From NCBI GenBank assembly GCA_024362935.1, contig JANCRA010000019.1:8552501-8616500 (forward strand): 64,000 nucleotides of DNA, in the 5' to 3' direction. The notes beneath the pieces were generated by a model, which was not told the DNA's origin, searched no databases, and saw nothing but the letters and a program-made list of their open reading frames with translations. Both the position numbers and the translations under genes were made by a program. Shown one piece after another: positions 53,240 through 64,000 of the stretch. Source of the stretch: Setophaga petechia. Lineage: Eukaryota > Chordata > Aves > Passeriformes > Parulidae. Within the stretch, counting starts at the first letter, position 1; each line of letters starts with the position of its first letter.

Positions 53240-54346
53240 TTTTATATCTGCTACTAGTTTTCAGGAACAAAGTATCAGGAAAATCCTTTATGTCTCCGGT
53301 CCTTTCATCTTCTTCCAGGTTGCTGAAGATTCTGAACCAGGAGTGTTGGGTATATTATCTTTATGTGGTCCGAGTACAGAGACGTGTGGACTGGGCAGAT
53401 TAGAGTTGGGAAGGACTCTGCCCCAGAATCTGCAGCCACAAGGTGTGTGAGAGCACTGGCAGCAGCCTCAGAGCAGGAAGCAAGGGTGCTGCTTCACAAG
53501 GAAACACTGTCAGACATTTCCTATCTTAGAAAAAGCCACAGACAGCAATGAAACTCTCTTTGCCCAGAGCAGCCCACAGACTTGGACCCATTCGGTGCTT
53601 GGATCCAAGTGTGATAGGGCTTGCAGAGTAGTACTGCCTTTCCTACCACCTGGCTTTCAAAGACAAAATGTTTTGTAAATACACTGCTTGATTCTCCTCA
53701 AATGAGACCAATTTTTTCTTCATTTTTCATTTATAACACCTGCTATAGCCTCAAAAAAAGTACAGACAGTGCTGTCAAAGTTTTCTCTCAGATTTTCACG
53801 CCTGTGTCATAAAAGCCCAATCCACCATTGCATTCCTCAAGCTTACTCACTATTCACCTCTCTCACTGGGAGAAAGGGAGGAGACAGAATGTTTGCTGAA
53901 TATGTCCTCATAGGTGGAGAGCTGGCTGAATATCTAAATACACGCTGGTAGTTAAAACCTGAATAATGGCACTACAGCATTTGTGTTTTCCCTGCACTTA
54001 ATAGAGGTTAATGTGAAACTGCAGGAAAGGTGAAGGGGAGTGTTTAGCTTCCCGCTTGGAGCCTGCATGTGTCAATGCCTGACAGAGCCTTGAAGTTGTT
54101 AGCCTGCATGCAGAGCACTAGCTGAATGAGGTTACAGTGCTGAGCACAGCGGGCTAAAAGAAGTAGGATCAGACTGATAGGAGGAGTGGCAGAGTCCAGG
54201 CACAGCAGAGTGTATCAAAGACAGCCCAGGGGAGAGCGGGTACTGTATTAGTCCTTTGTGTACATTTAAATGGAAGGCAGTGAACATGCAGAGATGAACT
54301 CTGAACTCTCTCAGCTGGGCTCCTGCTCCTTTTAACCTTGGCTCTG

Positions 54347-54415
54347 TAAATAAAATAAAATATTATAAAATAATAATAATAAAAACTAAAAAGAAATAAG
54401 GTAAAATAAAATAAA
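54347..54415. repeat. AT-rich (TAAAA)/(ATA) simple repeat
   Basis: About 70 bp of AAATA/TAAAA and AAT units with almost no C or G. Sequence on its 5' side (about 54140..54345) is GC-richer, so it could be the tail of an unrecognised retroposon, but no family was identified. Confidence 0.88.
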
Positions 54416-57400
54416 CCCAGCACACAGTGGCCTGGACTCTTATGCTCAGCTATTTTTTGCATATTGAACACTCATTAAATAAACATACTGAGATCAAAGT
54501 AGCAAATGTTTTTGTTATTATTTTACTCAATTCACACTAAATTATAGATGTAGACACCCACTGGGAAAATTGGGTGATAAGGTGGAAAGGTTCGAACAAC
54601 TAAGATAAGACCCTTCTTTTTGTGCCCACAGCAGCTGAGGAAATTTGTTTAACCTGGTAGGCTGGTAACATTTTCCAACACCAACAGACCTGATCAATTT
54701 CATTACAAGGCCTGATCCTGCATCATAGAAGGTGTAGGGAATTGTGCCATTGCCAGTTGAGCAAGAACTGGATCAGGAACCAGTAGACTGGTAAGGGAAT
54801 AGGGATCTTCTTTGAGTTTCAGAGTAAATTCTGTAAATGTTCATCTCTGCCTCATTGTGTAAAGTGATAGATTATGTAATGAAACATGGGAAATCTCAAT
54901 AAAAAGGATCTACAGAGGGCAAAGAGATTACTAAAAAGCAGTTTTTATATATCCACATAGAGAACTCCTGTGCTGGAGTATAGCAGAAGGGAGGTTCCAT
55001 GGACCATAGTCAACAAGTTTTGCACAGCTAGGACAGAGCCACTGCCTTGCATGAGTACAGTTGGAATATTGTAGGGATCCATGGACAGAGCTCTATCTAC
55101 TGTGTTATTTATAGTGAATGGGATACATATAGTTCCTAAGGGTAAGTACATCTCCTTCTGCACAGCAGAATCTTAGAAATAAAAAGGGACAGAACAACAT
55201 CAACCAAAAAACACACTACTATTCTGAAAATCCTATGAAACAGGATCTTGAGAAACAAATAAAGGTGACAATTACCAGATAAATAAACAACCTTGCCTGA
55301 ATGAATCATGTTTGAAAGAGTAAGTGGGAAAAAACACATGCATATGTAGAAATTTTTTTAACCTATGCCATATTTAAAAATCCAATTTTAAATTGTATCA
55401 CCTAAGAACTTAAGTGTTCTAGACTAATGTAGCAGGTCATTTGGATCACATGTGAAACATGTATTAAAATTATCCTGTTGAAAGGAATGACAATGCAAAA
55501 ATACTTAAAATCAAGCACTCATTCAAATATGCAATAAAATAGGACCCAAGAGCTCAGACATTTACAGAAACAGGAATAAAATATTTAGGAATGTACCAAA
55601 CTCAGATCGAAAAAATCAGCTTAAATTTCTGATAGACCAAATTATTTAGCACAATCTGATGGGATCTCATTAGATAGAACTAATTCAGACCTGGAGAGAG
55701 TGATAACAGAAATGACTAATTGCAAGGACTTAGGAAAACATGGACATCTGTTAAATGACAAGAGTGTTGTAGGGCTGATATACAATCATAGTTTACCAAA
55801 ACAGCTCCTGTGGCAGCCATGTGGACAATCCTACTTCCATCCACAGTTACTCTGGTACTTCCTTAATTTCAAGAGGATTATTTTCATTAAGAATGTCACA
55901 CATGTTTATTTCTCTGTCTGCATCAAATAAGAAGAGGGAGCCCCATGAATGTTCATAAGAACAATCTGAACCAACACGGATTTTTACACTTACAGTTGCA
56001 ACAGATTCAGAACCTTGACAAGGCTTGTAGCTCAGCTAACTCCTTTGCTAAGATTGTCTACAGATCAAACTGAGATACCCTGGCAGAGCAATGTAGAGAA
56101 GTTAGCAGTATTCTATCCTAAAATAGGTCATTTGGGAGTAGATGTGGTTAGAAATGTTCAAAATATTACTCAAAAGCAGAAGAGGAAAAGTTGTTTTACT
56201 TTTTTTTCTTACCAACTTCAGTGAAGATGTCCTTGATGTGAGATCACTTATCTGTTTTCAAAAATTCTAAGTGTTCTCTACACTTTTTAAGATAAAACTT
56301 GACCTTCAAGTTCACTTTATGACTAAATTATTCCATGACTGTTTTCATCTTTTCTTTGTATTCTGCCAAGTTGCACTCATAATAGGTTTTTAAAGAGTCT
56401 GCAGCAGTGTTTCCTTTATAAAATTGATATGTTTTTTTAACAGAAAAGAAGACAAGTCCATGGAAATGTATTTCAATTTTTTCTAGGTTTTGAAGGTAAA
56501 GAGCTAAAATATAAAGCTACAGCTGTACCTGCCACTCTGTTATCAAAACCCTCTAAAGACAAAAAATGTCCCACCTCCTCCTCCCACCTGCTTGAAGAAC
56601 AGGTGCCATGCTCAGCACTGGCTGCTGATTTTCCCATCAATATACTATGAATCTATTAGTGTTGAGCACTCCTCACAGCAAATCAGAAAGTTACTCAAAC
56701 CTGGCATTACCAGCACCATGGCTGTTGTCTTTCTAAGAGGCCGTGCCTGTCAGCATGAGACAGTCACATTAGTGCTGGGAGGAAGCTCCTCGAGCAGGCA
56801 AAGCCGCCCCCTGAATAACAGCAGAACAAGTTTCACAGAACATCCACAAAAACTGATTGTCAATTCCTGCCTTACAACTCCAACAATGGCACTTTTATAC
56901 ATTTTACTCTTTTGGTTCAAACTCTTCAGCCATTTTGTTGTTTTATCTCAAGGTCTTTTTCCATCCCTCCAGTCTGCTGAGAATAATGACTTCTACCTTT
57001 TACTAACCCTTATGAACACAAAGACAAATACTCTGTCCTTCTCTCCAGAAAGCCAATTTAAATTCCTTAAACCTTCTCTGGAAACATGCTTTTTTCCAAG
57101 CATTTGTGATCACTTAAGGGCTTCCCTTTACTGATGTCCATTTCACCATCTCATGTGCTGTCCAAAATGAATGTAGTGCTCCAGTTAGACATGGCTAAGC
57201 CTGAACAGGTTCTTTATCCCAGGCTTCATCCAGACCCTGGGTATTCATCAACCTCTTTCTTCTCGTACACGTTATTATTTAGAAAATGCTTTGCTTTTTG
57301 CCAGCCCTTAACAAACGAAATCTTTGAAAGCTTATCCTGATTTATACAGTAGTATGGAAAGTTGCCAGATAATTAGAGTACATAGCATGATCTATGACAA

Positions 57401-57994
57401 ATGGTGAAGACCTAAGCTCCATGGAGTTTGCCCTAAGCCAAAGCTCTATGGATTTTTCAAATAAAGCATTTTCAAGGTGAATCTTATGATGAAGATGACT
57501 TTTAAGCATTTACATGAGAAATGAAAAAGACACTTTCACCGGAAGAATGTGGCAGTTCAAGCACACAGTAGTGCTGTAGGAAACCTTGTTTCAGTCCTAC
57601 TCTGCCACTCCTTCGCACATCACCTGCACATCAAGGCCATAGGCTGGGTCTTACCGTATCACTTATGTGGCTGTAAACTTCCTAAAAATATGTTGATGAA
57701 GACTTGAATTCATCTCTCTCACATCTAGCACAGTGTTCTCACAGGACATTATTTACTGGTATCAGTCTTTCTAGCTTTAAGCAGAAATATTTCCAGGCCC
57801 TTAGAAATTCCTCTTAAGAACAGAAAATAAATTGGCAATTATCATCTTGTCAAATTAATATTGGCAAGACTCTGTCACTTCAACATTTGCAGCATGATTT
57901 ACTTCAGAAGTCCCTGAGTGCAGTGAAACAAGCTGAATTCTGTTACACTGGCCATGCAGAGACATGAGGGAAGTGCTTCATTTTTGCCACTTAC

Positions 57995-58072
57995 CATGAA
58001 TGGAGCACCAGGCTGGGCTCGCTGCTGGCCAGCCAGGGTTCTCATTCACTGGCAGTGATTCTCCACCTGCAG
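57995..58072 (-). other. Weak candidate alternative exon in TOX intron 1
   Basis: On the minus strand, CTGGGCAG (AG at 58074-58073) is followed by 78 bp ending CATG|GTAAGT, a strong donor with GT at 57994-57993. One of three frames is open through the whole segment (26 codons); the other two have stops. The segment is GC-richer than its flanks. Against it: the acceptor pyrimidine tract is weak. The phase would not match exon 2 (phase 0) without a frame change, so it could only serve as untranslated sequence or an lncRNA exon. This is a splice-pattern call only. Confidence 0.15.
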
Positions 58073-61000
58073 CTGCCCAGAAGGACACAGGTAGTCCAAA
58101 CCTCATGGCTAGAAGAGGAGTTATGGACACAGGCTTCCCTAATTTTAGTTGAAATTAAACTAGCTAGCCCTTGCAAAGTGCATGGCAGCAGTTTTTTACT
58201 GGACCATGACACCAATGTAAAAACAAACCTCTTGAAATACAGATAATCCTATGATTCACACAGTGCAGCCTGTGCTTCAGTGCACTGAAATAGAAGCAGA
58301 ACTCAGTATTTGTTAATCCTACTCTAATTATAACAATCTGTGTTATAACCCCTGCTAATGAGCTAACATAATTTTTTTTAAAGTGTGTATTATAACAATG
58401 TGATTAAAGCTTGATGGAGCTGTTCTTATGCTTTTATGATATAAAAATGGTTTCTTATTAGCTTTTGATGTTTCATTTTCCCCACAGCATCACAATATCT
58501 GCTTCTGTTTTACCCAATTGTACAATAACTGTTGTTTAAATTCAGCAAACTCATAGCCTAGTCAGACTCTAGCTATTTGATAAATCAATGAAAATATTCT
58601 ATAACAGTAATGCCATGGAAAACATGCCTTATCATTTAGTGTTCCATGTTATACTCTCTCACTTTTCTGTACAAGCTACTGAAATATTAATACACTGTCC
58701 TCAGGATTTGATAAAACGTGTGATGAAAATTATAATGTTTTATGCCTAAAGACCATTAAATTAGTGCACATTAAACTCGAAATAAATGGATTCAGTAATT
58801 TTTGTTTAAATGTGTTCTTTTTGTTTGGAAGACATGCATGTTGAAATTTTTAAATTTATGGAGGAACCTACTAAAAATTACAGTTTCAATGGTCATGCCT
58901 AAGATTATGTCTCTGCTGTACATACACAGAATAAGCTTTCTTGACAGTCCAACTCATTTCCAAACTAAACTTTCCCAATCTAGAATAACTTAATTCTGTG
59001 TTTATTAGGTAAAAAATCCTCCAAGCCAAACCAGTAAAGAGGAAACAAAGAAAATCAAATGGGCAAATTGTACTCAGATTTGCAGATATACAACTCCAGC
59101 AGAAACACAACAGCTGCATAAATATTTCCAAACCCATATTTGGCTCCTTCCCTCCCACATTAAAAGGCAAACTCAGCACAAGTTGAAATAATCATGTTTT
59201 TCCTGATGGAGCAAAATGTCCTTGATTTGAATGCAATTCAGAATTAAACACCTTTTCACAGATGGTGCCGGTACCAGGACACTGGTCGGGTCTATATTGG
59301 TATAATCCAATTGCTTTCAAGACTGAAACTGATCAGTCTCAGAAAATTTAACTCTTACTGAGGTGCAGTTTTCTTTTTTTCTCATTTTTAGGAAAGCCAT
59401 TACATGGGCTCATGCATTCAGCACACAACCTCTTTTGTGTCAGCAACAATCTGTTTTATGATATTCTTCTAGGAGAAGTATTAAGAGACTCCAGGGCTTG
59501 GCAGAGGCTCCTGAGTCTTAACAGCTGTATTCATAAATGGCTAGCCATACTGTATCACTGCTTCTTCCTGTGCTTTAGAGATCATTTAATACTCCCCAAT
59601 TTCCTTTATGTCAGTGCCTACAAGTCAAAAGTTCAGAAATAATAACAGAGTACAGATATGTGCTGTCATTAGATTAGTGTTTTGATAGAAAAATAATTTG
59701 GTGCTTTATTCATTTGTTTGAAAGAGTAACTACTGCCTTGAAAAGTATAAGGTGATTAATTTCCAATATTTTCAGATCATATTAGCAATACACAAGTGTT
59801 TTGACACGCCTAATAGTTGTACTCATAATCAAGATTTTGCAGTTCAGAAATTCTTTTAGCTACATGAGCCAGCACCTTACAAGCTAAAATAGTCAGAACA
59901 TTGATTTAAAAGCTGGGGAAGTATTTTAAGCATTACAGGGCATCACTGAAGATCTTTTGTTAACACAGACAGCAATGTGAAGTATGTATGCGATTTTATT
60001 TCTTACTGTTAAACACAGCTTATTGGAAATGTATAACCAGCTCCTTTTTAAGGATACACAGCAAAAGCAATGTCATGTATTATGCTACAGCAGGTAGTTC
60101 AGTTCCTTAGATAGGATTAGCCAACAGATTTATCAAGCAGTCTCTAAGGAAAGCAGAGTTCAAGTCTAGGCTCATCAATAATACATAAATAAACTGAACA
60201 ATTAGGTACAAAGTGGCTATCTTGTCAGACAACTTATTAACCGATAAATGATATACTCACTGCAGACAGTGTAAAAAGGGAAGATTCAGGCAAGACCTGA
60301 AAAGGGAGAGCAAGGTACTGCACTCCTCAGTGTGTTTGTGGACTTGATAATTCCCTCCAACTCTCCGTTTTGAGCTATGATGTCTGGACAAGATGGTTCA
60401 GCAACAATTCACTACCAGGAATCACTTGGGTTTTTTTCTGATAGCGAAACACAAATATATTCCTTTGCTCTTTATCCAGTGGTCTAAGGAAAAAATATAT
60501 ACAACTTTTCCAGTGTCTCAACTTCAACTTAATCTGCAAGTTTTACATAATAAAAATTACATAAATACAGTCATCCCCAGTGTGTAATGTCACCACTGGG
60601 CATTGCTGTGGTACAGTCCTACTGCTTAGATGCATTAGCCCCTAGAAAAGGGTAGATGAAAGCAGTCAGCCTTACATCTGGTTTACACAACAACAGCAAC
60701 AGGTCTTAAAGGCCTATCCATGGTGTTAAACATCAAAATATAGGACATTTGGTCCTTCTTTACTATCAACAAACTCAAATTATATTTTCTTTTCTGTGCT
60801 GCCCTGCACTTTTCAGACAGAAAACAAGAAAATCAGAGGTAGGAAGGACTGTTGCTTTTTTTTTTTCTTCCCTCAGCCAAGCAAAACAAAATAAAAAAAA
60901 TTCTTCTTTTCATTTAGGATCAACAAGTAATCAAGCAAACTTAGTCCAAATAAAATCTTTTCATATGCACATATCTGCCTCGGCTCAGAAATCATGAACA

Positions 61001-64000
61001 TTTGAAGTACAGATTTCAGGATTTAACTCAGAATGAAACAAATATTTACCCAATATGATGTTTTTCATGCTCAAGTACTCCAAAGTGCTTTGCAAATATT
61101 GACAAAATTCTGCCTTTTTTTCTGTGTTCAGCACCCCTTGACTCCAGTAGCCATTTTCAGAGATATATGGGAAAAGATGAGTTAAGGCCTAACACGCTTT
61201 GCTAATGGAAATGTAAATTATCAGTGAAACACAGCCACTTCTGTAGCAAAAAGGGGAAAATACCCAGAATACCCTCCAGAATAGTATATATTCAGGAATT
61301 TATAAATATCCTTTCCAGATGGAAAAGTAATGTGCATGAACTGAAGAAATCTGTGGTGACTTCACTCCATGGCCATTGTGCCTCAGCTAAACATGGAGAA
61401 TTTTAACAATAATCACTGTCATTTTACTCTAGACTCATTTGAGTGAAGAGTCCTTCCATTTTGCATCTGAGTACCTTAGAAAATGCATTTTTATGCCTTG
61501 TACAAAGACAGGTAGATCCTGAAGAATAATGTTCCCCTCTTACTTACAGAGTAAACTAGTTCTCAGACCCAGAACATCACCCCTATGGGCTCCTGAACCT
61601 CCTCCTGTGGTCATGCTGGGCCTCCCCAAAGTAGGCAGATGACAGCTAATGCAAGCACAGCACCTGCAGAAAGACTGGCAAGCTGGACTAAAGGAGGATG
61701 CACACCTAGGTAGGAAAGACCACATCTTTCCTGGGGAGTGAAACAAAAGATGAAAAGAGAAGGAAGACAGGTAATAGAGCTGTTTTTCTATCTCTGGAAG
61801 CAGGTTTCCATGACAGACCAGCTGAACTGTCTATATGATTTGCATATTTTTTTCTTCTGCTAAGTATAAAAGGACTCTAGGGCAAATGTATAAAAATTCA
61901 GACGTGTAAAAGTTGTGAGCCAAACCCCAAAGAGTGCACACGACAAAGTGAATGGGATGGTGTAAAGTGTGCATTAACTACCTCTGGGACCACGTGTCCT
62001 CTGTGTCCTCCATCCCTGAGGAGCTGAAATGGCATCACTGAGGCATTGTGAACCACATCACAATCCAGTTCTCTGCTTATTCTGGAGATCAGGGCTAGGG
62101 ATTATGAAGAACCAATGGGATGTTTTTGCCTGCTTGTATTAAAGGATTCTCTTGTCTGAGGGTGACAGTTTTGTACATGCGCCATTTTTCCCAAGAGCAG
62201 GAAATAATAAAGACTGGGTTGGACTGTGGGATATGGATGCAGGCATTTTTTGCAGCACCACCTGGAGACTCAAACTTGAAAAAGAAGTCATGAAGTGAAA
62301 AATTTTCATAGTTGTAATCAATCTATGGACAGGCCGATGGCACTGCAGCATGAAAATATTGCAATCCTGCCCGCAAACACAACCCATTATTTATTAGTTC
62401 AGACTGTTAGTGAAAGAAGAAACAATTTAGCACAATGCTTGGAAGCAAAATGGACTTCTGAATTGCTATAGGATAATTTGCACCCAATTTATGAGTTTTT
62501 GCAGAGCTATGAGATGCTTTGATCTGTTTCATATAAAACTTGGTTGAAAATATGTTTCTTAGAGTGAAGTATGAGGCAATAAAAATGTGATTAAGGTGTT
62601 CTAGCAATTTTATTTTGGCAACTTTATGCTGTGCCTTTGAATTCCAGTATATATAAAGTTTGGCTCTTTTTCAATTGATAGTGTATCAGCTGAAGACTCT
62701 ACATGCACAAACATTAAAAAACTCACAGACAATAAAATAAAAGCAGTCTAAAACTACATGCTATAATCTCTCTCTTTAAAAATAAATGTAGGAAGTCATA
62801 ATGTATAGTTTATAATTATGATATCCAAAGAATTTCAGTTCAGTGAAGCCAAAGGAAATTGCTTACTATGGAACTAAGAATGCGATAAAAAGAAAATTAG
62901 GCACTGGCCCTGAAGCTCAAAACCAAACTAAATCACATATTTCCTCAAGCAGAAAGGGAGTCTCATTTTTCATGTGGAAAAACTTACACTATAATGTTAA
63001 AACACAGAAGTCCAACTACTAATCAGAAGATACACATTGAAAGTGAACAAAACCAGTTCTAAAATCCCTTAAATTGTAAACATATTTCTTTAGACCCCAA
63101 CAGTGATGAGCCTAAAGTAATTGCGGAAATCACTTTCAAATTCTAAACTTGGACTTTTCTTTACTACACAGAAAACTCACCCCAGTCAGAGTACTGCTTT
63201 AATTAATAGCTGACATAAGACAAGATATCTTTCAAAATTCCTTGTCCCTATATCCCTGTAAAATGTAAATGAATATTAACATTCACGGGGTTATAGTAAA
63301 CAAATGTTCAGTGGAGGTAAAAAAAAAAAGGTTACATGTAAAACTATCACTTTCCTATCTGTATGTGTGAAGATACTTTATCCTCTAACAAAGAGCTAAT
63401 CCATGAAAAGCTTCACCAAACATTTTCTTGTACTATTCACATTTGTGTAAGTGATTTCTGGAGCCTTAAGGAAGGTTAATGCACTCTCAGACTCTAATAA
63501 ATGAAAACAGTGTGATTTACGCAATCTATGTTCTTTGTCAAATTTAAGCAGTGTATCACTGCAGAAGATCTTTTGCTGACAGGAGCTTACTGTACGATGG
63601 AGATGCTGGAATCCTCCTTACACTGGTTGTGCCTGGCATACCATGCTGTGCCTGTGCAATGATAAAATTAAAACTTGCAGGACAACCTCAGGCTATTCAT
63701 CTCTGATGCTCAAACTAGTGGATATAGCTCACCAAAGACATGTAGAAAGAGTTTTTTTCACTGAAGTAAAATGGAATTAAAACAGAATTTGACAAGCATG
63801 GGTTACCTCAGAATTATGCTACTGAAACCTAAGAATAAAAAATTAAGTCCCTCAGATCATTACAATTAAATAGCGATTACAGACAATTGATAAATTCCTG
63901 CCTCCTTTCACTCAGTACCTACACACAAGGACTACTACAATAAGCACAGCGTATCTAATGACTGACCAAGTTCCCTAATTTGAAAATGGCATTAAAAAAA

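Larger units (their letters stand above)
46201..64000 (-). other. TOX: TOX intron 1, 3' part (at least 17.8 kb)
   Basis: This is sequence upstream of exon 2 on the minus strand. There is no CpG island and no MDVRFYPPP-like first exon, so the main promoter is expected beyond position 64000. It contains an old L3/CR1 fragment near 48005..48295, ATT/AGTATT microsatellites at 53146..53239, an AT-rich simple repeat at 54347..54415 and a weak candidate alternative exon near 57995..58072. The longest plus-strand ORF (56592..57134, 180 codons) shows no domain I recognise and no codon structure that would argue for a gene. I treat it as chance. Confidence 0.82.

Noticed and set aside
52985..53257. 90-codon ORF with alternating Leu-Val tail
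   Set aside because: The tail is the translated (AGTATT)8 microsatellite, not a protein.
54585..54605. GGTTCGAAC resembling a tRNA T-arm
   Set aside because: No paired T-stem, anticodon arm or acceptor stem around it.
56592..57134. 180-codon plus-strand ORF
   Set aside because: No recognisable domain, no promoter or splice context, located in TOX intron 1. Composition looks like translated intron, so a chance ORF is most likely.
60576..60600. Inverted repeat CCCAGTG...CACTGGG
   Set aside because: Only 7-bp arms with an 11-nt gap; expected by chance in a window this size.
46201..64000. Search for TOX exon 1 and CpG-island promoter
   Set aside because: No MDVRFYPPP-like or DPYYCNK-like frame and no CpG island was found, so the first exon must lie outside the window.

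Overview
The window looks like nuclear DNA from a bird, or less likely another sauropsid. It is AT-rich, CpG-poor and sparsely populated with repeats. Its recognisable interspersed repeats are 3' ends of CR1 LINEs, two of them carrying the CATTCTRTGATTC-type tail typical of birds, plus LTR-like remnants. I saw no Alu, L1 or B1-type mammalian repeats. There is no bacterial gene structure, CRISPR array, rRNA or tRNA. Almost all open reading frames here are chance ORFs in introns.

One gene is recognised: TOX (thymocyte selection-associated HMG box), running on the minus strand across the whole window. Two internal coding exons are present. Exon 2 is at 46135..46200 (22 codons, beginning FDGENMYMSMTEPS). 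Exon 3 is at 29681..29923 (81 codons, beginning SFPGPSLESEDFNIPPITPP). Both have canonical AG/GT borders and both are phase 0 at each end. The exon encoding the N-terminus is not seen and should lie beyond position 64000. The exons for the HMG box and C-terminus are not seen and should lie before position 1.

Layout in transcription order, from high to low coordinates: 46201..64000 is the 3' part of intron 1; exon 2 follows; 29924..46134 is intron 2 (16.2 kb); exon 3 follows; 1..29680 is the 5' part of intron 3. The introns hold CR1 fragments at about 39400..40065, 43505..43962 and 48005..48295 (the last an older L3-like copy). Two probable solo LTRs lie at about 9140..9510 and 41210..41560. 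Several microsatellites and two clear inverted repeats are also present.

The most interesting material is candidate regulatory DNA inside the TOX introns. A CpG-containing island near 37840..38260 carries a TCF/LEF-like site and three tandem nuclear-receptor half-sites. A perfect 15-bp X-box (RFX-type) palindrome lies at 14598..14612. A TFAP2-consensus palindrome lies at about 28604..28618. A duplicated AGTAATTA homeodomain motif lies about 180 bp upstream of exon 2. A perfect 14-bp-arm hairpin lies at 40574..40607. I do not see convincing evidence of an entirely new biological system; the regulatory candidates need conservation and chromatin data.
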